64,000 nt of DNA, from positions 90,006,593 to 90,070,592 of the forward strand of contig OY720639.1 in assembly GCA_963169105.1 (NCBI GenBank), in the 5' to 3' direction. The DNA is from Ceriagrion tenellum. Taxonomy: Eukaryota; Arthropoda; Insecta; Odonata; Coenagrionidae. The position numbers and the translations under genes are program-made. Positions 1-11,545 of the stretch are shown piece by piece. Positions within the stretch are counted from its first letter, which is position 1, and each line of letters opens with the position of its first letter. The notes under the pieces were generated by a model. The model did no database searches, was not told the DNA's origin, and was given only the letters and a program-made list of their open reading frames with translations.

Positions 1-424
1 AGCTTGCAGTGTTGACAACGCTAGAAATATTAAATATTTTATCTTAAAATGGAAAAACATTTGTTAACATATTTAACATACATATTCTACACTATACCTA
101 CACTCTATCCCTATAATTGAAAGAATACAGATTTTAGAATAGAATTAAGAGGACTATTTTTCGCAAAAAATCAGGGTCCATAATAATTACGATAGATCAT
201 TTCTATGTAATTTCTATATCAGCTGTTTGGATACTCAGTTTGTGTAAGGTAAATTAACTAATAATTATTAGTTTAACATCACCCCGCCTGAAGTGTCCAA
301 AAAAATCTTGTTTTCTTTATAAATAAATAAGTAGCAGTAGCCATGAACAATCCGAAGTTCTGAAACAACTTAAACTCATTATCTTAACATGTGTACTGCA
401 TTGTACACATGGCTGTTTATGGTC
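1..424. other. AT-rich stretch, nothing recognised
   Basis: No ORF, splice-site-flanked coding segment or repeat family was recognised. By position it should be in an intron of gene A, whose earlier exons must lie to the left of the window. Confidence 0.5.
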
Positions 425-546
425 AGCACCAATTTGCCATGGTAGCTTGTGGGGTTCAACGATGAATTAGAACGAGTACTTCATGCCAGTAGCACAATCA
501 CCCCGTGCCACACACTGTAGACGCAGCCTGCACGGTGCTCTTAGAT
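425..546 (+). repeat. degenerate LINE 3' tail (F2-like)
   Basis: Contains 'ATCACCCCGTGCCACACAC' followed by a decayed 'GTAGACGCAGCCTGCACGG' segment. This is the 3'-tail consensus of the window's F2 family read on the + strand. No coding part remains. Confidence 0.45.
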
Positions 547-606
547 ATACAAGAATTCAATTTACTCACAACAAGTATAATATTAGTACTTTTGGCAGTG
601 CATAGT

Positions 607-1476
607 AAATTGAAGAAATGCGCGATTATGAATTTTTGGAAAAAAAATGGCTTTCCCCGGAATAATTATTGCATAAAATAAAATAAAATATGTAACGTAG
701 ATTCAATTAAGTACTTAGGCGTCACCATCATTGAAGACATGTCATGGGGGAAACACATCAGGGAAATAACTAGTGTAGCAAACCGTAGATTAGGATTCGG
801 AAAAAGGGTTCTAGGCAAATGCGATGAGAGAGTACGAGAAAGAAGCTATTTAACACTTGTCAGGCCTCATTTAGAATATGTCGCTAGTATATGGGATCCG
901 TACGAGGAAGGTATGATTAAAGAATTAGAGCGCGTGCAAAGGAGATCTGCTAGGTTTGTTAAAGGCCGTTATGATAATTGTATTAGTGTTACGAGGTTAA
1001 TAGAAGAACTAGGATGGGAATTTCTATCAGAACGCAGGTTTAAATTTAGGTTAAACCTTTTATGTAAATTCGAAACAGAGTTGTTCACAGATGACGTTAG
1101 ATATATATTGAGAACTCCTGCGTATTATGCTAGGTTTGACCATATTAACAAAATTAGAGAGATAGATTGCCGTACCGATAGATTAAAATGTCATTTTTCC
1201 CGCGTACTATAAGAGAGAACAATAGGCAGCGTAGCAAAGGGATAGGTAGGTGAAATATAGTTAGAGTAGTCTGTAGTGCATTATGCATGTAATAACAACC
1301 AATAATCCATTTCATTTTATGTAGATACTAACCATCTAGCTGCATGTGACCATATTATCTAGCATGTCTCCATTAAATATCCTAGTTGCATGTCAATAGT
1401 GCATGTTTGGTGATCTTCACCCCCTGCCACACACCCTCGTGGTGGCTCGTAGGGTATCACGTAGATGTAGATGTAA
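607..1476 (+). mobile_element. LINE family F1, 5'-truncated copy
   Basis: Carries the C-terminal part of a CR1/Jockey-like reverse transcriptase ORF (739-1212, with motifs LVRPHLEY, WDPYEEG and ERVQRRSARFVKGRYDN), then the family 3' UTR and the tail ending in GTAGATGTAGATG. The 5' junction falls inside RT at the codons for KKCAI, as expected for target-primed reverse transcription that stopped early. It lies in an intron of esterase gene A and is not functional. Confidence 0.88.
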
Positions 1477-1669
1477 ATTTCAAGCTCATCGCCTTTTGGA
1501 GACTCAAATTAACCATTCGTTTGTAGAATTTCAAAAATAGTACTTAATTCTTTTTTCGAGTCTCTCAACTGCCTGGGCTGTGATGCATGCTTATATTCAA
1601 CTACTGCACCTAATTTTTATTCTTCATTTCCTATAGACGCACCTGAAATATTTTTGTTTCTTCATACAG

Positions 1670-1802
1670 GTCCTGTCCACCACGACGACCTGATATACCT
1701 GTTTTATGGGAACGGCACATTTCCTCTCTTCACAGACGAATTCCCTGAGGCCGCCGTGACCAAGCGACATGTCCGCATGTGGGCGAATTTTGCGAAGACA
1801 GG
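1670..1802 (+). CDS. esterase A, penultimate exon (catalytic His)
   Basis: The acceptor is 'TTCATACAG' before 1670 and the donor is 'GTGAGT' from 1803. Length 133 bp, phase 1 in and phase 2 out, the same as exon 9 of gene B. It encodes GPVHHDDL with the catalytic His. Confidence 0.9.
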
Positions 1803-2830
1803 GTGAGTGCACATCCATAACACACAGAAATGGGGATTCACCATCATGTCTACATACTACATATTACGATAATTGATTAGTAATTCTCGCTCAAATACCA
1901 TTCAATTTTAAGATTGGTTCGATGCTAATATAATTTTCAAGTCAACTAGTCGTGAAATAAAAATATATCTCAAAAGAAAATACAAACACGCCAACCATCA
2001 AAGTGCAACAGCTCCGCTATACTTTTCACGATAGTTTACACTACCAACCTAATTTCTGAACACATTTTTACTGCGATCTAGTAAAGTCATCAAGACAAAA
2101 AGAAGTAGGTAGGATCCGTCCATATCTACAAAATACCTAGTAAGCCACCACTTGGGCGCGTGGCACGGGGTGATTCCACACCTGCCATGCAGCTCTAATC
2201 CCAGTTTAAATCAGAAACGCGTGCGTTCCCACGAATGCCAGGCGCATGCCAAAGTACCTAGTCAGTACCCTACAACTGATCTATTACAACTATTATGGTC
2301 CCTTATCGTGCGTGGAAAAAAATGACATCTTAAATCTATCGGTTCTGTAATCTATTTCCTCAATCTTATTCCTGTGATCGCTCCTACCATAATAGTTTGG
2401 CTCTAGAAAATATTATGAACGTCCGGCAAAATGTAATCCACATCTAACTTTCGTAAAAGATTAAACCAATATTTCTCTATTGATCTCATCGGTATTTTGT
2501 AGATGAAGGTGTATTAATGGATAGAAGTCAATCCCTGACACACACCCATGGGACGTCTTACTGGGTGCTCTGCTCACCTGGTGAGTTTACCAATGACAAC
2601 GTTTCATTCACAGGAATCCCACTCCGGATGCTGGCAGCGACCGGGACGACCACAGTTCAACTGTCAATTGGACGCCACACACTCCGACTGGACTGGCGTA
2701 CATGGAGATCGGAGAGGAGCTCGTGATGAAACGGGCCCTGTGGCAAGACAGGGCCGCTGTCTGGGAAGAAATTTCTCCTCCGGCTTGGGTGGCAGACAAT
2801 CGACCATCACCATCCAAAAGAAAATCTTAA
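1670..2830 (+). CDS. carboxylesterase A, last two exons (5' part outside window)
   Basis: 3' end of a type-B carboxylesterase (alpha/beta-hydrolase, hydrolyses carboxylic esters, probably secreted). Exons are 1670-1802 and 2614-2830, joined by a GT-AG intron of 811 bp. The first encodes GPVHHDDLIYLFYG, where the first His is the expected catalytic His of the Ser-Glu-His triad, followed by the FPEAAVTKRHVRMWANFAKTG helix. The second encodes GNPTPDAG, WTPHTPTGLAYMEIGEEL and a basic tail ending SPSKRKS. Both exons match exons 9 and 10 of gene B in phase; exon 9 is exactly the same length (133 bp). The C-terminus is about 16 residues longer than that of gene B. The physiological substrate cannot be told. 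Confidence 0.9.
2121..2505 (-). mobile_element. LINE family F2, 3' fragment
   Basis: Reverse-strand tail: on + it reads 'CATATCTACAAAATACC', then GCCACC and 'GTGGCACGGGGTGATTCC'. Further in is the C-terminal RT segment shared with 28576-28790 and 47796-48500 ('ATCGGTTCTGTAATCTATTT'). It lies in the last intron of gene A. Confidence 0.75.
2614..2830 (+). CDS. esterase A, terminal exon
   Basis: The acceptor 'TTCACAG' ends at 2613 and the stop TAA is at 2828-2830. It encodes GNPTPDAG through WTPHTPTGLAYMEIG to the end. The reading frame joins the previous exon in phase 2. Confidence 0.9.
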
Positions 2831-2850
2831 TTGCCAACTTATTTTTACTA

Positions 2851-3027
2851 ATGAAGCTCAAATGATTTCGTACTGTCTACAAAGTTTTATTTCCACCTCT
2901 TGCTACACTTGTTTCGACTGACTAGCAGTCATCATCAGGCAAGACTGACTGCTAGTCAGTCGAAACACGTGCAGCAAGAGGTGGAAATAAAATTTTGTAG
3001 ACAGTACGAAATCATTTGAGCTTCATT
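2851..3027. repeat. fold-back element 1 with hammerhead-like core
   Basis: A near-perfect inverted repeat with arms of about 84 bp and a very short loop near 2940. The left arm begins ATGAAGCTCAAATGATTTCG and the right arm ends CGAAATCATTTGAGCTTCAT. The left arm read on - has CTGATGA-T, a hairpin GACT/AGTC, then GAAAC (2911-2939). It starts only 20 bp after the gene A stop codon, so it lies in the gene A 3' UTR or just downstream. Confidence 0.9.
2986..2991 (+). promoter_or_regulatory. candidate polyadenylation signal AATAAA for gene A
   Basis: The AATAAA hexamer lies about 155 nt after the gene A stop codon, inside the right arm of fold-back element 1. If used, the transposable element supplies the signal. 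Position only; no transcript evidence. Confidence 0.4.
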
Positions 3028-3273
3028 ATCATTATCCTGTTCTACGATATCTCGCATGAGAAAGCGGAGTTTATTTTTACTGGCGAAGACATGAGCTTTT
3101 TGCGTGGACGAGTTAAAAAATATCTTCATCTGTAGTCATCGATCCTAAAATGAATCAATGACCTGATTTTCAGCGATAAATACAGCTACAATTTTTAAAA
3201 GGCTTGGTTTTGTCAATTAATTTTTTAAAAATCGATGTGCTGCAATCCTCTATTCTGTCCTTTTCTTTGCTAA

Positions 3274-3803
3274 GGGGCCATTCAAGTATTACGTAAGACG
3301 ATTTATGCCATATTTGACCTGCCTCTCTCACCCATTGTAAGATTTTGCCAACCCCCCTCCCTCTCAGTCTTACGTAAGACGTTAGATATTTATATCTACT
3401 CTTCGTTAAATGCTCGCATTCTGCTGCTGTGAAGTCATTCGCCGGGAGAAAGTGAAACGCTACATATCTCGCTTTCTGCTGTTTCTTCTTTCCATAGAAG
3501 CCATCGCACAGCTTTGAGAACTGGATATGAGCACTATAATTATGCGATATTGGAGTATCACATTCATTTACATTAAGAGCGAAACTGCACTGCAGCTGAT
3601 GAAGTTGTGAACAATCATAGGATATTTGAAAAAAACAGGATATTTGGAAACGATACAATGTTTCAAGACGGACAAAAATCTTATGTAAATTGGTCCAGAC
3701 CCCACCTGTACCCTACATATCCCTCCTCTTCATAAGACAATGTAAGATGAACCCAACCCACCTTACCCCCAAAAAAGGTCTTGCGTAGTACTTCAATGGC
3801 CCC
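3274..3803. mobile_element. MITE-like element with GGGGCCATT terminal inverted repeats
   Basis: The left end reads GGGGCCATTCAAGTATTACG and the right end, reverse-complemented, GGGGCCATTGAAGTACTACG, so the terminal inverted repeats are about 25 bp with few mismatches. The internal sequence also has TACGTAAGAC and pyrimidine-rich blocks. The element is about 530 bp with no transposase. An open frame on - (3170-3658) overlaps it and has no recognisable domain. Confidence 0.7.
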
Positions 3804-4079
3804 TCACTCCTAAATGTCCTCGTGCCTCTTCTGTTCCACGACCCTTTTCGGCTGGTCGTTGTTTTTTTTCCCTTGGTCTTCCCAGATGGGCGTACACCTA
3901 TTATTCAATCAATTGGACCCTCGAAAATTCATACTCCTTACTCTCTTGGAAACGTGCAAAAAAGACATTTTTAGAAATTGTCCATTCCCTACGAACTGGC
4001 TATGCTCGGGGGAAATAAGCAGTGGACGCATCCGCAAAAGACGTCGTCAGAAAAGACGGATCTGATGTAAACACGATCG

Positions 4080-4285
4080 TGGACTATGATTTGTTGCAGC
4101 ATTTAAGGAAAACGCAAGAGCTAGTAGGTATATACTCAATTTGGAGTATTCCTTGTAAACCTAAATATCTCTCATTTCCATGCTGTGCCTAATTCTCCAT
4201 ATCCTGTCATCATTTGTGGGGCCAAAGACTTTTCTTAAAATTTTGTCTTCAAAAAGATAAGTTTCCTCTCTTCCTTCTTATTCAT
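4080..4285. repeat. SINE-like repeat, copy 1 (no tRNA head seen)
   Basis: Homologous over most of its length to 4985-5130: 'TTCTCCATATCCTGTCATCA' pairs with 'TTCTCCAAATACCGTTATCA', followed by the shared GTGGGG and TTTGTCTTCAAAAAGATAAG blocks. The tRNA-like head seen in copy 2 is missing. Confidence 0.55.
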
Positions 4286-4307
4286 TATCCATGCTTATAT
4301 CTACATC

Positions 4308-4535
4308 TACTTATTACCCTGCAAGCCACCACAAGGGTGCTTGACAGGAGGTGATTTATCATCAACATGAACCACAGTAAAGAAATTTATTTTCGCCAAC
4401 AAGCATCACGCTATCGGTATGCTGAAAATGCTACGAAAACTACTAAAATAATCTATGATGTAACTATGTAAACGTCACTCAAAGTTCTCACAGGGAACAT
4501 GCAAATCATGGTAATAGCACTAGTCAGCAGATTTT
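4308..4535 (-). mobile_element. LINE family F3, 3' tail fragment
   Basis: On + it reads CTACATCTACTTATTACCC, GCAAGCCACCACAAGGGTG, then the F3 3' UTR with 'TTCGCCAACAAGCATCACGC'. It matches the tails at 24210-24815 and 25693-26116 in reverse orientation. No ORF. Confidence 0.65.
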
Positions 4536-4984
4536 GAAACATGCATTAGGCTGAATATGAATCCATCAGCTGTCAGTTAACCTACCTCAAAGTATTAACG
4601 CAGCCGTTAAGGTCTCTTATCACTCGCGAGAAAAACGGCATTTGAATACTCTATGTTCTACAATCTACTTCACTTATTTTATTCTCAAACATAGAAAAAA
4701 GGAGGGATCTGTACCATACAGGCATTTACTTTGCATTTACTCAAGCTGGGTTTTGGGCTTTTGGCCTCATCCAAAAGTAACCTTCATCTCTCTCAGTCGA
4801 CTACTTCTACCACTGTTCCCCCTAGTTACCAATTGTCATCTGACTCACTCCATCTCACCATTTTCGTCTCAGTCTTCCAGGATGACTTCTTCCCTTTGGT
4901 CTTGCCAGGCCTACCTCCTTCAGCAGTGTGTACCCTATTCACTTCGCATGACGTGACCAGCCCATCTCATTCTTCTCGTTTTAG

Positions 4985-5215
4985 CGCATGCCTAAACTAG
5001 GTCATGGTCCTTGTAAAGATCTCTTATTTCCTTGTTGTGTTTGGTTCTCCAAATACCGTTATCATTAGTGGGGACAAAAGGATTCTTAGTATTTTGTTTT
5101 CAAGACCGATAAGTTTCACAGTGGAAATATCATCCTGGACTTGGAATCGAACCAAGATATCTCGATTTCGCGCCGTGTGGTCAAACCAATTAAGCTACCC
5201 AGGCATCCTCTTCCA
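4985..5215 (-). repeat. tRNA-derived SINE, copy 2
   Basis: Read on -, 5204-5133 looks like a tRNA: the first seven bases GCCTGGG pair with TCCAGGA in six of seven positions, and the T-arm CTTGG/TTCGATT/CCAAG is perfect, with a box-B-like GGTTCGATTCC. The D-arm is poor, so this is a SINE head and not a tRNA gene. The body (5130 to 4985) is shared with 4080-4285. Confidence 0.6.
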
Positions 5216-5334
5216 CTGTGAATCTCATGGGGCTTTAAGGAGCAAGTTATTTTCACAGGTACCGTGCATATAATGTCAGAGGTACTCGTATACGAGCGCT
5301 GAGCACTACAGTCCAGGGGGTAAAGCCCAACTTT

Positions 5335-5640
5335 AAGCACAAAGGTGTTCACTTTGAATATTTTCAAAGAACCACGGAAGTAGCTGCTCAATAATTTCAA
5401 CGTAGTCACCCACGAGTGATCACACAACTGTGTGAAATTTATGGTGGAAAAATCACTCAGATCAATCACTTTAATCAATCATTGGTTTCAGCACTTATCG
5501 CGAAATCGAGGGATCTGGATTTGATTCCCAGTACAGGCGAAGGCTATTTCCACTGAATTTCACACAATTGTGTGGTCACTACCGAGTGATTCCATTGCAT
5601 TTACTGCGCGGCTAGTTCCGTGGTTGTTTAAAAACGATGA
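5335..5640. repeat. inverted pair of a second tRNA-derived repeat
   Basis: The - strand of 5335-5440 and the + strand of 5550-5640 share TTTCACACARTTGTGTGRTC, a following 'GAGTGA'-type stretch and TAGTTCCGTGGTT or its variant. On +, 5485-5537 has the tRNA-like GCGAAATCGAGGGATC and box-B-like GATTTGATTCCC. Two head-to-head copies. Confidence 0.5.
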
Positions 5641-5819
5641 TTTTTATCTTCCTTCCTATTCATTATCCATGTTTCTGCGCCATACAGGACCACAAAGTGA
5701 ATTATTGATTGCTATACTCTTATTTTTGTTTTATGAGGTATCATCAATGAAGTTAGTATCGTGCTACATGTGTACAAACTTTCTCACAAATTTACCGTCT
5801 CTAATTGTAGCCAGTTGAA

Positions 5820-6470
5820 AAGATATATTGGTAATCCCGAGATACTAATTGCGTCATCGACGTTCTGACCTTTGATATCAATAAAAATGGAGAGGTATTT
5901 ACTCAGCTAAGGTGTATGTTACCGCATGATGGATCCTTGAAAATAAAACTGCATTGTCATGTTTTCCCAAAACCCAGCATAATATTTAAATGTTTAATTA
6001 AAATGATGTCGAAATATATCATAGAGGTTAGAACAATCAAAATAAAATTCCTTCATTCATCATTGGTCAGGTGAATGGAGGCGGTTCAAAAAATATCAAA
6101 TCCCGAACGTCATTTCATTTGGGGAAGTTTCTCAATGTATTAAAATGGATTGATCACCTCAGATCTTCATTTTAGATAATATTGGTGCAATTCATAACCT
6201 TGGGAAACCCATTCCTCACACGCAAACTTAGAAGAATGATATTTAAATAAAACCTCAAGGCACGCATGTTAGAGTGAAAATTGAAGTGCCATCTTGGGGT
6301 ACACTTTCTGCTTTAATTTCGCACGCTCTTTGTGCCAATAGTTGCCTAACAAGTATAATAAGAAGAAGTAAGAGGACAGACAATTGAAATTAAGAGTGAA
6401 CTCTGTAGTTTTTTTTTAGAATTTTAGAAACTCACATGTAAAGGGGAATACTACATTTTTCAATTAAAAA
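5820..6470. other. AT-rich intergenic DNA, nothing recognised
   Basis: Short ORFs only and no family motif. Lies between genes A and B. Confidence 0.5.
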
Positions 6471-6473
6471 AAT

Positions 6474-6795
6474 ACATACATACATACATACCAATCACGC
6501 CGTTCCCTTCCGGGGTAGACACAGTCACAAAGTTTCACTCATAAATACATATTTGTACACCTAACTCTGCTTCAATAATTTCCTCCATACTGACCTACCC
6601 TTGCAAACCTCTTTTGCCTCATTTTAACCCCATACACTGCTTCATACACGCCCTCCTGTTTTTAAGACTCCTAATATTCCTTCTTCAAAGAATTTCCTCA
6701 ACCACATTCAACCACAACTTTCTCGGCCTACCTCTCCCTCTCCCACCATTCATTTCACTCTTATACATCTGTTTCGTTATTCGACTCTCATCCAT
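6474..6795 (-). mobile_element. RTE-like LINE 3' end with (CATA)n tail
   Basis: On + it starts with ACATACATACATACATACC, the simple-repeat tail, then 'TTCCGGGGTAGACACAGTC'. The rest is the reverse complement of 56430-56650, including the segment encoding RGRPRKLWLN. It is a second, oppositely oriented copy of that LINE's 3' end. Confidence 0.75.
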
Positions 6796-7157
6796 TCTCT
6801 CAATAAAATTATACTTCAAATTTTATTTGAGAAACAACCCGCTAAGAAAATTGTCCTCTTCACTTACCTCAATTATGAACGCCTAACGACTGAGGGTACG
6901 AGCGAGGTTCTAAGTTGACCTGAGACGAGTGCTGAATTACTGGAGTGGAATTATTCCGAGATAAACATCTTAGTGTTTGCTTGAATGGTGTTACGTGATT
7001 TGTAATGCTCAGTGCTGTAGATGTAAACTTAGAAGACAGCTTAAACCATGCTACATTTTATGCTCAGGAACTATTACCGGCAAGATTACGGGTAATAATG
7101 AGCTATTTTCTACTAGATATTCGTGATTCTGACATTCAAGAGCAAACCCAAGTTTAA

Positions 7158-7721
7158 GGTAGTTCGAGCGAGTTCTTTAGTTATAATAGAGACCGAATAG
7201 CTATAATACAGTTCGAAATATACGTTTTAATTTCACCAGCTGTAGGACACATTGAATAAATATTACATCGTTAATGGTGCACTAATATAGCTTTATATGA
7301 CAGAAATGGTAAGTAATTAAATGAAAATATCTAAATTAGTCCTTAACTTGACCCATTTTTTTCAAGCGGTGCGTTTGAAATTTCTTCAAAACGGAAGGTT
7401 TTTTTGTGATACACAAGAACCTATTGCGGTGACAATACGATTAATTTTCAAAAAGACTTGAAAAAATATACAAACTACACGCTGTTAGTTTGTTTAGGAC
7501 ATCTAAGATCAGAAATTCCTCATATAGTAAATAACGTTTCTCTAGAGTGCGTACACGTACCATCTCCTATTAAAAGGGCTGGTATTTTTTGGCAAATAAC
7601 TCCGAAAGTAATGAGGTAAGGGGTTGATTTTTTTGTGTTAGTAGAAGGGTGAGATATTTTTCTTTAAAATGAGACCAAATTCATTGATTTCTAGGTAAAA
7701 TGATATTTCACTCTGACTACC
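7158..7721 (+). mobile_element. TTAA-flanked terminal-inverted-repeat element, copy 1
   Basis: 564 bp bounded by TTAA on both sides (7154-7157 and 7722-7725). The ends read GGTAGTTCGAGC and, reverse-complemented, GGTAGTCAGAGT. Copy 3 (38999-39548) is the same element inverted, and copy 2 (27450-27725) is its left part. TTAA target duplication is typical of piggyBac-type transposons, but no transposase is encoded, so it is non-autonomous. Confidence 0.82.
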
Positions 7722-8052
7722 TTAAATCGAGTCATTTTCTTCAAAATTGGCAAAGGAATAAAACAATCCTGAAAAATATCTGATGCAATTTAAAAAAAGC
7801 AAATCGCCTTCAAGCAGCTAAGAAGAAACTTGGCTTTCTTGATTCAAACTATCGAGTAATTACAATAAAAATAAAAGAATGTACAGCGCTCAAGCTTTGG
7901 CGGTAAGGTTTTACGCGCCGAAAACTTTACCATATATTTAATAAAACAGCGAGAAAGCCCTACTTAGACAACAAAAAATATTTAATTGATACATAATCGT
8001 AGGAAAAATCTCAGATCGTAGAAATAATTAAGGCTTTCTAGGCGTATGATGA

Positions 8053-8202
8053 ATTTAAAGGTAACTCGGGATTTCCACTGTGTCAAACTCTCCATCTTGG
8101 CGCACGTCAACAGGGCATGATGACGATGGAAGACTCGTTCATCGAAACGTCGGCAAAGATGGAGAACTTCACCCAGTGGAAAGTCTGAGTAACCTTTAAT
8201 AT
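8053..8202. repeat. fold-back element 2 with hammerhead-like core
   Basis: The inverted arms begin TTAAAGGTAACTCGGGATTT and end GAAAGTCTGAGTAACCTTTAA; arms are about 44 bp. The centre has TGATGA-C, the stem GATG/CATC, then GAAACGTCGGC (8116-8155). Confidence 0.82.
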
Positions 8203-9922
8203 CTCAGATCGTAGGTAAAATCATAGGTACTTTATCTAAAGGTAAAAAAATGTTCCAATTTCACTTGAATTCCCTTTCAGTTACGAATGCTCATGCAAAA
8301 GTGAGAATAGATTAATAAGATAAAAGCTTTGTAGCGCATTATTATACTTTGAATTGAGTTATCTTGGGTTAAAGATAGTATCTTAGCAATTTGTGTATCT
8401 CGACATTTTTTACACATAAGCCAAGCATCTCAAGTACGGGCTGGATCAACTACCAATCGTTACAGGATTAAGATAGAAGATTGAACAAGTTTAAGATACT
8501 ACACTCTTTAAAAGATTTACGAATGAGAAATGAGAGGAGATATTCAAAATATTAATAACAAGAACATATTTTACAAACTAAATTAATGAACTCTACATAT
8601 TTACCTCGTCCGAATAGTATGAATAGAATTATGAAGTATTGGTCTCGTTTGTCTACACCTACATCTACGTTATACCCTGCAAGCCACCCAAAGGGTGTGT
8701 GGCTGGTGGTACTTCAACACAAGGCACGCATGAATTATATGGGACAACACCGAAATTACATTGAAACCAGCGTACCAAACATGCAACTCGCCAATTAGCA
8801 ATCTACTAACCAAGAAACGTTCTATCTTCAATCGTTCCAACATGCAAGGGATACAAAGACTACTACTACACATTCAAAATATCATGCATAAATAAGAACA
8901 TCAATATTATATCATGCATAAATAAGAATGAAGAGAATAAAAAGAGAAAGATCTACTGTCTGCCTATTGTCACTATTCGCACTATTCATGACGACGATCA
9001 CAGCTGTTATGGTCCCGAATGGTACGCGGAAAAAATGACATTTTATATCTATCGGTTCTACAATCTAGCTCTCTAATTTTATTCATCTACATCTACGTAA
9101 TACCCTGCGAGCCACCACGAGGGTGTGTGGTAGGGGGTGAAGATCACCAAACATGCACTATTGCCATGTTAGTAGGATATATAATGTAGACATGCTAGAA
9201 AATAGGGTCAATGTTTATTAGTTACCACAGTACATTATTAGTTATTACAAGTAATTGCAGTAGTTATTACAATAGAATATTAGTTACTACGGTATAGTAC
9301 AGGTTAAAATCTACATAATAAGGAAGGGATTATTGGTAGTTATTAAATGCATCATGCACTACAGACTATTCTACCTATATTTCACCTACCTATCCCTTTT
9401 GCTACGTTGCCTATTGTTCTCTCTTATGGCACGCGGGATAAATGACATTTTAAATCTATCGGTACGACAATCTATCTCTCTAATTTTGTTAATATGGTCA
9501 AACCTAGCATAATACGCAGTGGTTCTTAATATATATCTAATGTCATCTGTGAACAAATCGGTTTCGAATTTACTTAAAAGGTTTAACCTAAAGTTTAACC
9601 TGCGTTCTGATAGTAATTCCCATTCTAGTTCTTCTATTAAACTCGTAACACTTATACAATTATCATAACGACATTTAACAAACCTAGCAGATCTCCTTTG
9701 CACGCGCTCTAATTCTTTTATCATACCTTCCTCGTAGGGATCCCATATACTAGCGGCTTATTCTAAATGAGGCCTGATAAGTGTAAAATAGCTTCTTTCT
9801 CGTACTCTCTCATCGCATTTGCCTAGAACCCTTTTTACGAATCCTAATCTACGGTTTGCTACACTAGTTATTTCCCTGATGTGTTTCCCCCATGACATGT
9901 CTTCCCTGATGGTGACGCCTAA

Positions 9923-11386
9923 TTATTTAATTGATTCTACGTTACATATTTTGTTTTCTTTGATACTATAATTATTCCGGGGAAGGCCATTCTTTTTCCA
10001 AAAAATCATGATCGCGCATTTCTTCAAATTTAATTCTAGCTGCCATCTATCACACCAATCATCAATCGCATCTAAATCCTTAGCTAAACACTGTCTGTCC
10101 TCTTCATTTCTAATTTCCTTATACACTACTGCATCATCGGAATAAAGACGGAGCTTGCTATTTTTTACTACACTATTCAAGTCGTTTACGTACAGAAGAA
10201 ATAAAATTGGGCTTATCACGCTTCCCTGGGGAACACCCGATGTAACTTTTACTTCGCCTGAGCTGACACCATCTAATACCACCCTTTGAACGCGTTCATG
10301 TAAGAAATCTCCTATCCAGCCTACTATATTACTGTCTATTCCGTATGATGCTAACTTCGCGAGTAACTTACAGTGGGGAACCTTGTCAAAAGCTTTTCTA
10401 AAGTCAAGAAACGCTGCATCTACCTGTACGTTACCTTCTCCGGAAACTAAAATATCGTGAACAAAAAGACCTAATTGAGTTTCGCAAGACCGTCCTTTTC
10501 TGAACCCATTCTGGTTTGTTATTAATAAATCCTGGCTCTCGAGGTGTCCCATTATTGATGTAACTATTATATGCTCTATAATTTTCCATGATAGTGACTT
10601 TAATGATATTGGTCTATAATTACATGGCTGTTCCCTATCTCCGCTTTTATAAATTGGGGTCACGTTTGCTATCTTCCAGTCTTTGGGAACCGCGTGTTCT
10701 TCGAGGGATTTGTTAAATATTACTTTAAGATACGGAGCCATTTCGAGGGCTAATTTTTTATAAACACGAGCCGGAATATCATCAGGACCTGAGTACTTGT
10801 TCGGACTAATGTTACTTAGTAAGGATACGATTCCGCTACAAGATATATCAATTGGGGGCATTGGTTGTTGAAATCGGTCTGATATGGTTTCGCGGAAACT
10901 ATGCATTGGTTGATTAAAAACATTCTGAAAAAAGTAATTCAAACAATTTGCCTTATCTAAACTGGAAGTTACTATTTCGCCTCTATCGTTTTTCAAGGAA
11001 TTAACCGTTGACTTTTTAGTTCTCTGTACTTCCCTAACATATGACCAAAATGCTTTCGGATTTCCCTCTAGTTGTTCTCCAAGTACTTTTCTCTTGAATT
11101 CGCTAAACGCTTTTCTAAGGGCTGTTTTTGCGGCTGATTTACAAATTTTATAATGCTCGATGGTATTTTTTAGGTCGCTATTAGCTACATTTTTCTTCAT
11201 TTTTCTTAGTTTCGCATGGCTAACTCGTTGGCGTTTTAAACATTTTCTAACCTCCGCGTTGTACCACCTTGGTTCCCTATTGTCGCTCCTATACTTATGA
11301 GGTATATATCTGTTGACAAGTGACCGTGTAATTTGTAGGAACTCTTTCCATGTATTGTCTGCATCACTAATTTTGCTGATGTTCAC
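9923..11386 (-). pseudogene. F1 LINE reverse transcriptase domain
   Basis: 487-residue frame. It holds the RT linker (SYVREVQR, PNKYSGPDDIPARVYKKLA), RT motifs in order (IANVTPIYKSGD, NYRPISL, NGFRKGRSCETQL, DFRKAFDKVPH, SGVPQGSVISPILFLLYVND) and the catalytic box as YSDD, where related copies have FADD. It ends at a stop where other copies read SIKYLGVTI, so one codon has decayed. The product would have copied element RNA at a nicked target. Confidence 0.9.
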
Positions 11387-11545
11387 GAATTTTTCATAAG
11401 ATGTCTTTAAGTCACGCTTAAATCCGTTAATATCTGCTTTACTAAAAAGGTAAATCTTTCTTTTTAACTTAAAATTTTTTTCAGTGTTGAGGGAAAATTT
11501 TACGTATACTACCTTGTGGTCGCTTATTCCATCGACATTTTCAAC

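Noticed and set aside
2548..2865. 105-residue frame over the last exon of gene A
   Set aside because: Wrong frame for the spliced protein; shadow of the true exon.
5133..5204. possible tRNA gene on the - strand
   Set aside because: Good T-arm and acceptor but the D-arm does not form and the anticodon arm is weak; related bodies nearby show it is a SINE head.
9923..11386. host reverse-transcriptase gene (telomerase-like)
   Set aside because: Motifs and 3' tail are those of a multi-copy LINE; broken by stops.
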